A stretch of 64,000 nt of DNA from Anaeromyxobacter sp. GTDB taxonomy: Bacteria; Myxococcota; Myxococcia; Myxococcales; Anaeromyxobacteraceae. Position 1 is the stretch's first letter. Each line of letters begins with the position of its first letter. The stretch is taken from positions 22,199 to 86,198 of the forward strand of contig JANYBC010000021.1 in NCBI GenBank assembly GCA_025360965.1. Reading direction: 5' to 3'. Position numbers and translations under genes: made by a program. Shown here one piece after another: positions 1-10,236 of the stretch. A model generated the notes under the pieces. That model worked only from the letters and a program-made list of their open reading frames with translations. It did no database searches and had not been told where the DNA came from.

Positions 1-1974
1 CTCTTCTCCGACGCCCGCCTCGACGAGGACGACCAGCTCACCCCGCGCAAGATCCTCTGGCGCATCGACGCCTGGAAGAACGAGGCCACCACCGCGGCCC
101 AGGTCAAGGTGCCGCACCACGACCTCTCCGGCGCGGCGGCCCGCGATCTCTACCTGAAGTACGAGGCGGCGCTGGCCCGGGCCGGCGCCGTCGACTTCGG
201 CGACCTGCTGGTCCGGCCGCTGCGGATGCTGGAGGAGGACGAGGGGCTGCGGTCCCGCTGGGCCGGCCGCTTCCGCCACGTGCTGGTGGACGAGTTCCAG
301 GACACCAACCCGGTCCAGTACCGGCTGCTGCGCCACCTGACCGGCCCGGCCCGGAACATCTGCGTGGTGGGCGACGACGACCAGGCCATCTACCGCTGGC
401 GCGGCGCCGACGTGCGCAACATCCTCGGGTTCGACGGCGACTTCACCGGCTGCCGGGTCGTCAAGCTGGAGCGCAACTACCGCTCGTCGAGGAACATCCT
501 CGACGCCGCCCACGCCGTCATCGCGAAGGCCCGGGTGCGGCGCGAGAAGAAGCTCTGGACCGAGGCCGGGCCGGGCGACGCCCTGGCCCTGCTGGTGGGG
601 CAGGACGAGCACGACGAGGCCGAGCGGCTCACCCGCGCCATCGTCGCCGAGCGGGCCCGCGGTACCCGCGCTGACCAGGTGGCGGTGCTCTACCGCCTCA
701 ACGCCCAGTCGCGAGCGATCGAGGCCCAGCTGCGCGCCGCGCGCATCCCCTACGTGATCGTCCGCGGCACCAGCTTCTACGACCGCGCCGAGGTCAAGGA
801 CGCCGCCGCCTACCTGCGCCTGGCGCTCTCCCCGCGCAGCGACCTCGACCTGGAGCGGATCGTCAACCGGCCGCCACGCGGGATCGGGGAGAAGACGGTG
901 GAGCGGCTCCGGGCCCACGCCGCTGGCCTGGGCGGATCGCTCTTCGAGGCCCTGGCCGACGCGCAGCGCATCGAGGGGGTCAAGCCGCAGGCCCGGCGGG
1001 CCCTGGCCGAGTTGCACGACGCCATCGCCGCCCTCAGCGCCACGGTCGGGGAGCAGGACGCCGGGGACGCCGTCGAGGCCACGCTGCAGCGCTCCGGGCT
1101 GATGGGCCGGCTCGAAGCCGAGCGGACCGACGAGGCCGAGGAGCGGCGCGAGAACCTGGTGGAGCTGGTGGCCGCGGCGCGCGAGTTCGACGAGCAGCTC
1201 GCCGACCAGGCGCCCTCGCACGACCCCGACGAGCCGGTGCCGCCGCCGCCGCTGGCCCGCTTCCTCGAGCAGATCGCCCTGCTCGGCGAGGCCGACGCCG
1301 AGACGCCGGAGGGGCGGGTGGCGCTGATGACGCTCCATGCCGCCAAGGGGCTGGAGTTCGACGCCGTCTTCCTGGCCGGGCTCGAGGACGGGACGCTCCC
1401 CCACGAGCGCCCCTGGGACGAGAGCTCCGGCGCCGAGCGGCAGGCGGCCGAGGACGAGGAGCGGCGGCTCTGCTACGTGGGGATGACCCGCGCCCGGAAG
1501 CGGCTCACGCTCTCGCTGGCGAGGCGGCGCATGACCTACGGCGAGGGCGGCGCCTTCTACCGCACCATGGAACCGTCGCGCTTCCTCGCCGACCTCCCGC
1601 CGTCGCTCTTCGGCCTGGCCCCCGAGCCGGCCAAGCCGACGGCCGTCCGCGGTCCGGTCATCAGGCGCCACTCGGGCTCGCTGCCGGGCGATCCGCACAT
1701 CGAGGTCGATGACCAGTCGCCCGAGCCACCACCGCGCCCGCCCAGGAGCCGGGCCGGCGACGAGGGGCCGAGCGTCGACTACAGCTTCGACCAGCGCCCC
1801 GAGGCCGCGGCCCGGCCTTTCACCCGTGGTGACACGGTCGCGCACCAGGTGCTGGGCGAGGGCAAGGTGCTGGCCTGCGATGGCGGCGGACGCGAGGCCA
1901 AGGTCACGGTCCACTTCTGGGAGGCCGGCGAGAAGCGGGTGCTGGCACGCTTCCTCCGGCTGGCCCACCACTAG
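1..1974 (+). CDS. UvrD/Rep-family ATP-dependent DNA helicase (5' partial)
   Basis: Frame is open from base 1 upstream of the track start at 109. Motifs VDEFQDTNPVQY, VVGDDDQAIYRWRGAD, NYRSS, TLHAAKGLEF and YVGMTRARKRL are superfamily I helicase motifs. Confidence 0.95.
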   Translation, partial: LFSDARLDEDDQLTPRKILWRIDAWKNEATTAAQVKVPHHDLSGAAARDLYLKYEAALARAGAVDFGDLLVRPLRMLEEDEGLRSRWAGRFRHVLVDEFQDTNPVQYRLLRHLTGPARNICVVGDDDQAIYRWRGADVRNILGFDGDFTGCRVVKLERNYRSSRNILDAAHAVIAKARVRREKKLWTEAGPGDALALLVGQDEHDEAERLTRAIVAERARGTRADQVAVLYRLNAQSRAIEAQLRAARIPYVIVRGTSFYDRAEVKDAAAYLRLALSPRSDLDLERIVNRPPRGIGEKTVERLRAHAAGLGGSLFEALADAQRIEGVKPQARRALAELHDAIAALSATVGEQDAGDAVEATLQRSGLMGRLEAERTDEAEERRENLVELVAAAREFDEQLADQAPSHDPDEPVPPPPLARFLEQIALLGEADAETPEGRVALMTLHAAKGLEFDAVFLAGLEDGTLPHERPWDESSGAERQAAEDEERRLCYVGMTRARKRLTLSLARRRMTYGEGGAFYRTMEPSRFLADLPPSLFGLAPEPAKPTAVRGPVIRRHSGSLPGDPHIEVDDQSPEPPPRPPRSRAGDEGPSVDYSFDQRPEAAARPFTRGDTVAHQVLGEGKVLACDGGGREAKVTVHFWEAGEKRVLARFLRLAHH

Positions 1975-1976
1975 CC

Positions 1977-3725
1977 GTGCCAGCGTCAACCTCGCCGCGC
2001 GTCGTGACCGACCAGATCCACGCCATCGCCGAGCTGGACGCCGCCCCGTTCGGCCCGCTCGCCTTCGGCCCGCCGGACTCCGTCATCGAGGCGTGGTCGC
2101 TGGCCGAGGTGCGGCCAGCCCTGCGAGCCGTCGACGCCGCCGCCCGGGCCGGGAGCTGGGCGGTCGGCTACCTGGCGGCCGAGGCGGCGCCTGCCTTCGA
2201 CCCGTCGCTCACCGTCGGTGAAGCTGGCCCCGGTCCGCTGCTCTGGTTCGGCCTCCACGACGCGCCGCTCGGCCGGCCGCCCCCCGGGTCCATGGAGGCC
2301 CGGCTGGTCGAGCTGCGCCCCGAGCTCGACGCCGCGGCCCACGCCGGCGCGGTCGAGCGGCTGCGCGCCGCCATCGGCGCAGGCACGGCCTATCAGGTCA
2401 ACCTCACGCTCCGCTTCCGGGGGCGGCTGGAGGGGTCGCCGCTGGCCCTCTACCGGCGGCTGCGGGCCGCGCAGGGGGGAGGGCAGACCGTCTACCTGCG
2501 CGCCGGCGACCGTGCCGTGGTCTCGGCCTCGCCCGAGCTCTTCCTGCTGCGCGCCGGACGCCGGGTCGTGGCCCGCCCCATGAAGGGGACGGCGCGCCGT
2601 GGCCGCTGGAGCGAGGAGGACGAGGCGGTGGCCGGTGCGCTGGCCGCCTCGCCCAAGGAGCGGGCCGAGAACGTCATGATCACCGACCTGCTCCGCAACG
2701 ACCTCGGCCGCGTCGCCGAGACCGGCTCGGTCCGCGTCAGCTCGCTCTTCAAGCCGGAGCGCTACCGGACGGTCTGGCAGCTCACCTCCACCGTCGAGGC
2801 CACCGTCCCGCCCGAGGCGACGCTCGAGGCGCTCTTCGTCGCCACCTTCCCCTGCGGTTCGGTGACCGGCGCCCCCAAGGCGAGCGCCATGCGGCTGATC
2901 GCGGCCGAGGAGCGGTCGCCGCGCGGCGTCTACTGCGGCGCCGTCGGGCTGGTCGCACCGGGGGGCGACTTCGCCTTCAACGTCGCCATCCGGACCGTCG
3001 AGGTGGCGCTGGCCACGGGCGCGGCCAGCTACGGCGCCGGTGGGGGCGTCACCTTCGCCTCCTCGGCGGCCGGAGAGTGGGACGAGCTCCAGGCCAAGGT
3101 GGCGGTGCTGGCGCACCAGCCGGCCCACCCCACGCTGCTCGAGACCATGCGGCTGGAGCGGGGCCGGGTGGCGCTGCTCGATCGCCACCTCACCAGGCTG
3201 GCCGGTTCGGCCCGGTACCACGCCACCCCGCTCGACCTCGAAGCGGTCCGCGCTCTGGTGGAGCGCGAGCGTGGCGACGGACGTCTGCGGCTCCTGCTCC
3301 CCCCCGATGGTCGACCCCGTCTAGAGCGGTCGGAGCTGCCAGCGCCACCCGGCGGCCCGGTCCGGGTTGCGCTGTCCGCCGAGCCGACCTCATCCCTCGA
3401 CCCGGCCCGCTTCCACAAGACCGCCGACCGGGCCTTCTACGAGGCACGCCGGGCGGCGAGGCCCGACTGCTTCGACGTCATCCTGCTGAACGAGGATGGG
3501 GACCTGGCCGAGTGCACGGTGGCCAACCTGGCGGTGGAGCTGGAGGGGTCGACCTGGACTCCGCCGCTCCACGCCGGCCTGCTCCCCGGGGTGCTCCGGG
3601 CCGAGCTGCTCGCCATCGGACAGCTCCGTGAACGAACGTTGACGGTCGCGGACCTGCGGCGCGCCGAACGGCTCTGGCTCATCAACGCGCTGCGCGGGTG
3701 GGTGGAGGCCCGGCTGGTCGATTGA
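1977..3725 (+). CDS. pabB: Aminodeoxychorismate synthase component I fused to a PabC-like aminotransferase class IV domain
   Basis: N-terminal chorismate-binding motifs (GTARRG, ENVMITDLLRNDLGRV, PCGSVTGAPK); C-terminal class IV aminotransferase-like part (LLETMRLERGRVALLDRHLTRL, DVILLNEDGDLAECTVANL). GTG start. Confidence 0.93.
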   Translation: MPASTSPRVVTDQIHAIAELDAAPFGPLAFGPPDSVIEAWSLAEVRPALRAVDAAARAGSWAVGYLAAEAAPAFDPSLTVGEAGPGPLLWFGLHDAPLGRPPPGSMEARLVELRPELDAAAHAGAVERLRAAIGAGTAYQVNLTLRFRGRLEGSPLALYRRLRAAQGGGQTVYLRAGDRAVVSASPELFLLRAGRRVVARPMKGTARRGRWSEEDEAVAGALAASPKERAENVMITDLLRNDLGRVAETGSVRVSSLFKPERYRTVWQLTSTVEATVPPEATLEALFVATFPCGSVTGAPKASAMRLIAAEERSPRGVYCGAVGLVAPGGDFAFNVAIRTVEVALATGAASYGAGGGVTFASSAAGEWDELQAKVAVLAHQPAHPTLLETMRLERGRVALLDRHLTRLAGSARYHATPLDLEAVRALVERERGDGRLRLLLPPDGRPRLERSELPAPPGGPVRVALSAEPTSSLDPARFHKTADRAFYEARRAARPDCFDVILLNEDGDLAECTVANLAVELEGSTWTPPLHAGLLPGVLRAELLAIGQLRERTLTVADLRRAERLWLINALRGWVEARLVD

Positions 3726-3815
3726 GTGGCGACCGGGGCTTTCCTCGGCAAGGAACCCTTCCTCAAGGGTCACCCCGTCACATCCGGAGCCGGGACCGGT
3801 CCAAGAGGCTGTGCC

Positions 3816-4160
3816 ATGCACCACGCCATCGATGCCACCCCCACCACGCCCCCCGCCCCGCAGTCGACGGGCCAGGCCGGGGACCGCTGGACTCTGATCC
3901 AGGCCTTGCGCCTCGAGGCCGATCACCAGCTCGAGGTGATCGCCTTCCGGGTCGGCTCCGACTCGCGCCTGCACCGCCGCTGCCGGGAGGTCTGGGGCGA
4001 CTGGGAGCGCGAGGCGCTCACCTCGATCATGCACGGCGACTTCGCCAACGCCGAGGTGCTGCTCGACCGCGGCGTCCACGCGCTCCGCCACGCCCTCGAC
4101 CTGGCCCAGAAGGACCGGCTCACCGAGGACGACCTGCTGGCGCTGATCGCCGCGGCCTGA
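3816..4160 (+). CDS. Hypothetical helical protein
   Basis: Intact ORF (track 3726..4160) with an internal ATG at 3816; no family recognised. Confidence 0.55.
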   Translation: MHHAIDATPTTPPAPQSTGQAGDRWTLIQALRLEADHQLEVIAFRVGSDSRLHRRCREVWGDWEREALTSIMHGDFANAEVLLDRGVHALRHALDLAQKDRLTEDDLLALIAAA

Positions 4161-4184
4161 GGCGGGCGGCTCGGCCGCCCCGGA

Positions 4185-4523
4185 TCACTCCGAGCGGAAG
4201 GTCTTGACGCCCAGCAGCCACTCCACCAGCCAGGAGAGGAAGACCAGGCCGAGCGCCAGCATGGCGGCCTGCACGAAGCCGAGGCCGTAGGCGGTCACCA
4301 CCGTGACCAGCCAGATGAGCATGTAGAGCAGCCACGGCAGCAGCAGGAACCAGAGGAACTTGGCGAGCGTCAGGTAGTAGGCGATCGAGAGCACGATCGA
4401 GATGAGGACCGCGTGGGCGAAGCTGTTCTCGGGGTTCTGGGGCGACACCAGCCCGACGCCTACCCAGAGCACCCCCGCGGAGACCACCAGGCGGACCACG
4501 AACGCGGTCAAGCGACGCATCAT
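4185..4523 (-). CDS. Hypothetical membrane protein (about 3 TM segments)
   Basis: 112-aa ORF with several hydrophobic stretches; convergent with the upstream gene. Confidence 0.6.
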   Translation of the reverse strand: MMRRLTAFVVRLVVSAGVLWVGVGLVSPQNPENSFAHAVLISIVLSIAYYLTLAKFLWFLLLPWLLYMLIWLVTVVTAYGLGFVQAAMLALGLVFLSWLVEWLLGVKTFRSE

Positions 4524-4574
4524 GCCCCGATGATGTCATGCGCCGGGCCGGGCGTGGGGGCGTAAGATGGGCAT

Positions 4575-5675
4575 ATGGACGCCGCCCCGCGCCGCACCGC
4601 CGCCCCCCCGGTCACCGAGGCGCTGGTCCTGGCCCTGCCCAAGACCGACCTGCACTGCCACCTCGACGGCTCGCTGCGGCTCACCACCATCCTCGAGCTG
4701 GCCGAGCAGCAGGGCGTGCGGCTCCCCGCCCAGACGCCGGAGGGGCTGGCCGCCGCCATCCACCAGGGCCAGATCTGCCGATCCCTCGAGGACTACCTGG
4801 TCGCCTTCGACGTGACCCTGGCGGTGCTGCAGACCGAGCAGGCGCTGCAGCGGGTGGCCTACGAGTTGGCGCTCGACTGCGCCGCCGAGAACGTCCGCTA
4901 CCTCGAGGTGCGCTACTCGCCGGTGCTCCACACCCGCGAGGGGCTCAAGCCGACCGCCATCGTCGACGCCGTGCTCGACGGCCTGCGGCGCGCCAAGCGC
5001 GAGACCGGCATCCGCTCCCACGTCATCATCTGCGGCATCCGCCACATGGACCCGGCCACCTCGGTGCGGCTGGCCGAGCTGGCGGTGGCCTACAAGGGGA
5101 AGGGCGTGGTCGGCTTCGATCTGGCTGGCGCCGAGGAGGGGAACCCGCCCAGGCACCACCGCGAGGCGCTGCAGCTCATCCTCGACAACAACGTCAACCT
5201 GACCATCCACGCCGGCGAGGCCTTCGGGCCCGAGTCGATCGCCCAGGCGGTCCACGTCTGCGGGGCCCACCGCATCGGCCACGGGGTGCGGCTGCGCGAG
5301 CATGGCGATCTGCTCAACTACGTCAACGACCACCGCATCCCGCTGGAGATGTGCCCCTCCTCCAACGTCCAGACCGGCTCGGTGACCGGGCTGGCGGCCC
5401 ACCCGCTCAAGTTCTACTTCGACTTCGGCCTGCGGGTGACCGTCAACACCGACAACCGGCTCATCACCGACACCACCTGCACCCGCGAGCTGATGCTGGC
5501 GCACCGCGAGCTCGGCTTCACGCTCGACGACCTCTGCACCCTCACCGTGCAGGGGTTCAAGAGCGCCTTCCTGCCCTACCGCGAGAAGGCCGAGCTGCTG
5601 GCGCAGGTCAACCGGGAGATCGCCGAGGTGCGGGCCCGCTTCGCCGCGCCGGCGCCGCCGGGGGGCAGCGGGTGA
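4575..5675 (+). CDS. add: Adenosine deaminase
   Basis: Motifs LPKTDLHCHLDGSLR, GFDLAGAEEG, TIHAGEAFG, RIGHGVRL, VTVNTDNRLITDT. Confidence 0.95.
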   Translation: MDAAPRRTAAPPVTEALVLALPKTDLHCHLDGSLRLTTILELAEQQGVRLPAQTPEGLAAAIHQGQICRSLEDYLVAFDVTLAVLQTEQALQRVAYELALDCAAENVRYLEVRYSPVLHTREGLKPTAIVDAVLDGLRRAKRETGIRSHVIICGIRHMDPATSVRLAELAVAYKGKGVVGFDLAGAEEGNPPRHHREALQLILDNNVNLTIHAGEAFGPESIAQAVHVCGAHRIGHGVRLREHGDLLNYVNDHRIPLEMCPSSNVQTGSVTGLAAHPLKFYFDFGLRVTVNTDNRLITDTTCTRELMLAHRELGFTLDDLCTLTVQGFKSAFLPYREKAELLAQVNREIAEVRARFAAPAPPGGSG

Positions 5676-6163
5676 GCGCCAGGACCCGCTTCCGCGCCCC
5701 CTTCGGCTGGCTCACCATCGAGGCCAGCGATCGCGGCGTCTTCGGCCTGGTCTTCGGCGAGCAGGGCGCCGCCGGGCAGGCGGTCTCCACCCTGGCCCGC
5801 GGCCACCTCGAGGCGGCGCGCGCCGCCCTGGCCGACTACTTCGCCGGGCGGGCCCCGCAGCTCCCGGCCCTCGACCTGCGCGGCACGCCGTTCCAGCTCC
5901 AGGTCTGGCGGGCCCTGCTCGACATCCCCTTCGGCGAGCAGCGCACCTACGGCGAGCTGGCCAGGACGCTCGGCCACCCGGGCGCGGCGCGGGCGGTCGG
6001 GGCGGCCAACGGCCGGAACCCGGTGGCGATCCTGGTCCCCTGCCACCGGGTGGTGGCGGCGGGGGGCCGGCTCGGCGGCTACGGCGGCGGTCTCGAGGTG
6101 AAGCGGCGCCTGCTGGCCCACGAGGCGGGGCACGGGCCGGCGCTGCGCCCGAGCGCCGGCTGA
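5672..6163 (+). CDS. ogt: Methylated-DNA--[protein]-cysteine S-methyltransferase
   Basis: Active-site motif NPVAILVPCHRVVAAGGRLGGYGGG; GTG start overlaps the add stop by 4 nt. Confidence 0.93.
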   Translation: MSARTRFRAPFGWLTIEASDRGVFGLVFGEQGAAGQAVSTLARGHLEAARAALADYFAGRAPQLPALDLRGTPFQLQVWRALLDIPFGEQRTYGELARTLGHPGAARAVGAANGRNPVAILVPCHRVVAAGGRLGGYGGGLEVKRRLLAHEAGHGPALRPSAG

Positions 6164-6274
6164 CCGGCCCGGGGGCCTGCGCTGTGATCGGATCGCAGAC
6201 GCGAGGCCCGATCCTTGCCCGGCCTGCTGCGCGGCCGTAGATTTGGAGCACGACTCCAGGGAGGGGTCCTCAGC

Positions 6275-7513
6275 ATGGCGAAGCTCCTTGCGATGATCCT
6301 TGCCGGCGGTGAGGGGCGGCGGCTCGATCCGCTCACGCGCGACCGCGCCAAGCCGGCCGTCCCCTTCGGTGGCCGCTACCGCATCATCGACTTCGTGCTC
6401 TCCAACTTCGCCAACTCCAACATCCTCAAGGTGAAGGTGCTGGTGCAGTACAAGTCGGAGTCGCTCAACACCCACGTGCAGCGGGCCTGGCGGCTCTCGG
6501 CCTTCCTCAACCAGTACGTCGAGATCGTCCCGGCGCAGATGCGCTACGGCCCCAAGTGGTTCGAGGGGTCGGCCGACGCCATCTACCAGAACCTCAACAT
6601 CATCACCGACGAGGAGCCGGAGTTCACCTTCGTCTTCGGCGCCGACAACATCTACCGCATGGACGTGCGGCAGATGCTCGACTTCCACACCGACCGGAAG
6701 GCCGACCTGACGGTGGCGGCCATCCCGGTGCCGATCGCCGAGGCCAGCGACTTCGGCATCATCGAGGTGGACGGCGAGGGGCGGATGATCGGCTTCGTGG
6801 AGAAGCCCAGGAGCAACCCCACCACCATCCCTGGCGATTCGACTCGCTGCCTGGCCTCGATGGGGAACTACCTCTTCACCACCAAGGAGCTGGTGCAGGA
6901 GATCGTCAACGACGCCAGCGACGCAGCGAGCGCCCACGACTTCGGCAAGTCGATCGTCACCGGGATGTACAAGCGCAAGAACGTCTTCGTCTACAACTTC
7001 GCCACCAACGACGTGCCCGGGCAGACCGAGCGGGAGCGCGGCTACTGGCGCGACGTGGGGAACCTCGACGCCTACTTCCAGGCCAACATGGACCTCGTCG
7101 AGGTGGACCCCATCTTCTCCCTCTACAACGACCGCTGGCCCATCTACACCCACCACGCCAACGCCCCGCCGGCCAAGTTCGTCTTCAACAACGCCGAGGA
7201 GCGGCGGGTCGGCAAGGCGACCGACTCGCTCATCTCGGAGGGCTGCATCGTCTCCGGCACCTCGGTCCACCACTCGATCCTCTCCCCCAGCGTCCGGCTC
7301 AACAGCTACTCGACGGTGGAGGACTGCATCATCTTCGAGAAGGTGACCATCGCCCGCCACTGCAAGATCCGGCGCGCCATCATCGACAAGCACGTCGAGG
7401 TCCCGGCCGGCACGGTGATCGGCTACGACGCCGAGGCCGACAAGCGCCGCTTCCACGTCACCGAGAGCGGCATCGTGGTGATTCCAAAGGGGATGCGGGT
7501 CGAGCCAGGGTAG
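6275..7513 (+). CDS. glgC: Glucose-1-phosphate adenylyltransferase
   Basis: [43 protein letters not shown] and C-terminal left-handed beta-helix repeats. Confidence 0.96.
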   Translation: MAKLLAMILAGGEGRRLDPLTRDRAKPAVPFGGRYRIIDFVLSNFANSNILKVKVLVQYKSESLNTHVQRAWRLSAFLNQYVEIVPAQMRYGPKWFEGSADAIYQNLNIITDEEPEFTFVFGADNIYRMDVRQMLDFHTDRKADLTVAAIPVPIAEASDFGIIEVDGEGRMIGFVEKPRSNPTTIPGDSTRCLASMGNYLFTTKELVQEIVNDASDAASAHDFGKSIVTGMYKRKNVFVYNFATNDVPGQTERERGYWRDVGNLDAYFQANMDLVEVDPIFSLYNDRWPIYTHHANAPPAKFVFNNAEERRVGKATDSLISEGCIVSGTSVHHSILSPSVRLNSYSTVEDCIIFEKVTIARHCKIRRAIIDKHVEVPAGTVIGYDAEADKRRFHVTESGIVVIPKGMRVEPG

Positions 7514-7564
7514 CCGGAGCCGCTGCGAACCGGGCCGGTCCAGGCGGCGCCGCGGCGCCGCGCC

Positions 7565-10114
7565 TCAGCTGCTCCAGTACCAGGTCCACTTGGCCAGCGC
7601 CGTGTCGCGCGCCGGGCCCCGCGAGAGCTCGGGAGGCCAGAGCGCCGGCTGCGCTCGGCCCGCCGGCCCCTGCGCCTGGTGGGTGTAGACGAGGTAGAGC
7701 GTCGAGCCGAGCCGGTACTCCCAGCGCAGCAGCACGCTCAGGTTGAGCGCCGAGTCCTGGAAGTCGGAGCCGCTCGAGGTGGCGCCCACCGGCGTGAGGC
7801 TGGGGAAGCCGATCACCCCGCCGCGCTGGCCGCTGGCCGTGTAGGTGGCGCCGGTGCGGCCGTAGTCGGTGAAGAGCTGGGCGTAGCCCTGCACGGTCAG
7901 GCGCCTGGTCAGCACCACCAGCTGGCGCACCGTCACCGAGGCGGACGGAGCGTGGAGCGCCGCCAGCGTGAAGTCGACGGCGCCGGGGCCGGCGTCGGAG
8001 ACCAGGCGGGCCGGCCAGGCCGAGTCCTCGAAGGAGAAGTCGAGCCCGGTCTCGAGGCGCGGGTGCGGGCGCAGGGCCATCGACCCCCCGATCCAGCCGT
8101 AGCGGGTGGCGGGCATGGGGCCCCGGGCCGGGACCCGGCCGGTGGCGGCCCAGGCCTGGATCCAGAAGGCGCGCCCCCTGTCGGAGGCGAACCAGAGCTC
8201 CGCGTTCCAGTCCCCCGGCCGCCGCAGCGCAACGCCGGACTGCTGCAGCTCGCGCACGTCGTCGAAATCGGACGAGGCGTTCAGGTTGGTGCCGAAGTTG
8301 TCAAAGCTGCGGAGCTGGAACTCGGCGGCGAGGAAGAGGGCGTTGCCGCGATGCCGGCCGGTGCCGTCGGTGGTGAAGCGGCTCTCGCCGCCGAGGTGGA
8401 CGCCCCAGGAGTGGAAGGGACCGCCGCCGCTGGGCTGCACGAAGCGCAGCACGGCGCGCCCCTTCTGCTCGTTCTGGGTCCGCTGGTAGCCGAGGGCGTT
8501 GAGGTCGAGGCGGGGGGCCTCGTGCTCGTAGGTCAGGTCGAAGCGCCAAGGCTCCCCGCCCGCAAGCCCGGCGGAGACGAAGCCGCCTCCGCCGAGGTCG
8601 CCGCGACGAAGCACCGTGCCGTCGGCCAGGACCTCGGACGGCGGGCCGCCCAGCCGCTGCGAGCCGGTCAGCTGGCCGCGCAGGAACCAGGCGTCGTCGC
8701 CGGAGTTGAGGCTCCAGTTGACCGACGCGGCGTTGGCGAGGGCCACGTCGCAGCCGGCAGGCCGCTGACCGTCCGGGAGGATGGCCTCGGCCTCGGTGCA
8801 GCGGCGCTCGAGCGGCACCGCGCTGGTGATGGCGCCGCCCAGGGCCAGGGACGAGGAGGGCTGCCAGCGGGCGGTGGCGGCCAGGAAGTTCCGCGTCGAC
8901 GGCGCCACCTCGGGGTAGGCGTCCCCAGGCGCGAGGTAGAGTGGCGTCCAGGGGGACCAGTGGAGCGCGCGGCCGGGTGGGACCGGCGCAGCGGCGCCGG
9001 CCACCACGGCGTCGAGGAGGCCGAGCTGCACGCTGTCGCTGACCCGGCCGGTCAGCTTGACGGCGCCGAGGATGGGAGCGTCGAGGCCGATGCGGCGCGA
9101 GTAGAAGAGCTGCTGTGGCGAGGGTCGGTTGTTCGGCCGCACCCCCTGGAAGAGGTCGAGCCCCTGGGTGAAGAAGGGGCGCTTCTCCGGCAGGAAGAGC
9201 TCGAAGCTGGAGAGGTTCTGCTGGATGGTGTCGGCCTCCACCTGGCCGAAATCGGGGTTGAGGCTGGCCTGGAGCGAGAGGCCGCGGCCGAGGCTGGCGC
9301 GCAGGTCGACGCCGAGGTCGGCGGAGGGGTCGAGGCGCCGCGGACGGGGCGCAGCGTCGCTCTCCGGCCTCCAGACCAGGCGGGCGGCGGCGTAGGGGGC
9401 CACCGAGAACTCCTGCACCGGCTGCAAGGCGGTGAGGCCGGTCAGGTCGGCCAGCCGGGCCACGACGCCCCGGTCGCTCCGCTTGAGCGGGATGCTGAGC
9501 GACTCCTCGTGGGTGCGAGCCACCACCCGCCGAACCCCGATGCCCCAGGTCTGGTCGCCGGCCGCCGAGAAGCGGAGCACCGAGAGCGGGATCATGAACT
9601 CGGCGGTCCAGCCCCCGGCGTCGGTGGTGACCGCGCCGTCCCAGACCGCGTCCCAATCGTCGTTCGACTCGTCGTCGCCGAAGAGGAGCCCGTCGCCCTG
9701 CACGCCGCCGGCGGTCAGCTCGAAGTAGTAGGCGGTGCGCCGGTCGCGGTTGGAGTCGATGAACACCGAGACCGAGTCGGAGAAGGGGGCGTGGTCGCGC
9801 CGGCCCAGCGGGTGGGCCAGCGCCGCGGCGTTGCCGTCGGCGCAGCGGACGCCGACGTAGACGGCCCGGTCGTCGTAGAGCACCCGCACCTCGGTCCGCT
9901 CGGTGGCCGGCTTCCCCTCCTCGGGGAAGAGCTGCTGGAAGCCGTCGAACGGCTCGGCGGCGGACCAGGCCGCCTCGTCGAGCCGGCCGTCGACCGTGAT
10001 GGGGCCGCTGGCCCGGGAGGCGCGGAGTGGCTGGCCGGGCGAGGCGGCACGCCCCGGCGCGGGGCCGAGGAGCAGGGCCGCGAGGGCCAGCGCGTGCCGG
10101 AGGCGTGCAGTCAC
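7565..10114 (-). CDS. DUF5916-type protein: CBM9-like N-terminus plus outer-membrane beta-barrel
   Basis: 849 aa; signal peptide, RASGPITVDGRLDEAAWSAAEPFDGF, EADTIQQNLSSFELFLPEKRPFFTQGLDLF. Confidence 0.8.
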   Translation of the reverse strand: MTARLRHALALAALLLGPAPGRAASPGQPLRASRASGPITVDGRLDEAAWSAAEPFDGFQQLFPEEGKPATERTEVRVLYDDRAVYVGVRCADGNAAALAHPLGRRDHAPFSDSVSVFIDSNRDRRTAYYFELTAGGVQGDGLLFGDDESNDDWDAVWDGAVTTDAGGWTAEFMIPLSVLRFSAAGDQTWGIGVRRVVARTHEESLSIPLKRSDRGVVARLADLTGLTALQPVQEFSVAPYAAARLVWRPESDAAPRPRRLDPSADLGVDLRASLGRGLSLQASLNPDFGQVEADTIQQNLSSFELFLPEKRPFFTQGLDLFQGVRPNNRPSPQQLFYSRRIGLDAPILGAVKLTGRVSDSVQLGLLDAVVAGAAAPVPPGRALHWSPWTPLYLAPGDAYPEVAPSTRNFLAATARWQPSSSLALGGAITSAVPLERRCTEAEAILPDGQRPAGCDVALANAASVNWSLNSGDDAWFLRGQLTGSQRLGGPPSEVLADGTVLRRGDLGGGGFVSAGLAGGEPWRFDLTYEHEAPRLDLNALGYQRTQNEQKGRAVLRFVQPSGGGPFHSWGVHLGGESRFTTDGTGRHRGNALFLAAEFQLRSFDNFGTNLNASSDFDDVRELQQSGVALRRPGDWNAELWFASDRGRAFWIQAWAATGRVPARGPMPATRYGWIGGSMALRPHPRLETGLDFSFEDSAWPARLVSDAGPGAVDFTLAALHAPSASVTVRQLVVLTRRLTVQGYAQLFTDYGRTGATYTASGQRGGVIGFPSLTPVGATSSGSDFQDSALNLSVLLRWEYRLGSTLYLVYTHQAQGPAGRAQPALWPPELSRGPARDTALAKWTWYWSS

Positions 10115-10236
10115 GGGGATCGGGACATCCTACGATCGGGGCAGCCGGATCTTTCGCCGCTCCGTAGAGGGAGGTCGATTGTGGCCAAACGTGACGCCCG
10201 GCGCCGCCTCGACGGGGCTATTCTCGCCCCCCACAC

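Noticed and set aside
5576-7456. 626-aa minus-strand ORF
   Set aside because: Antisense to add, ogt and glgC; no recognisable domains.
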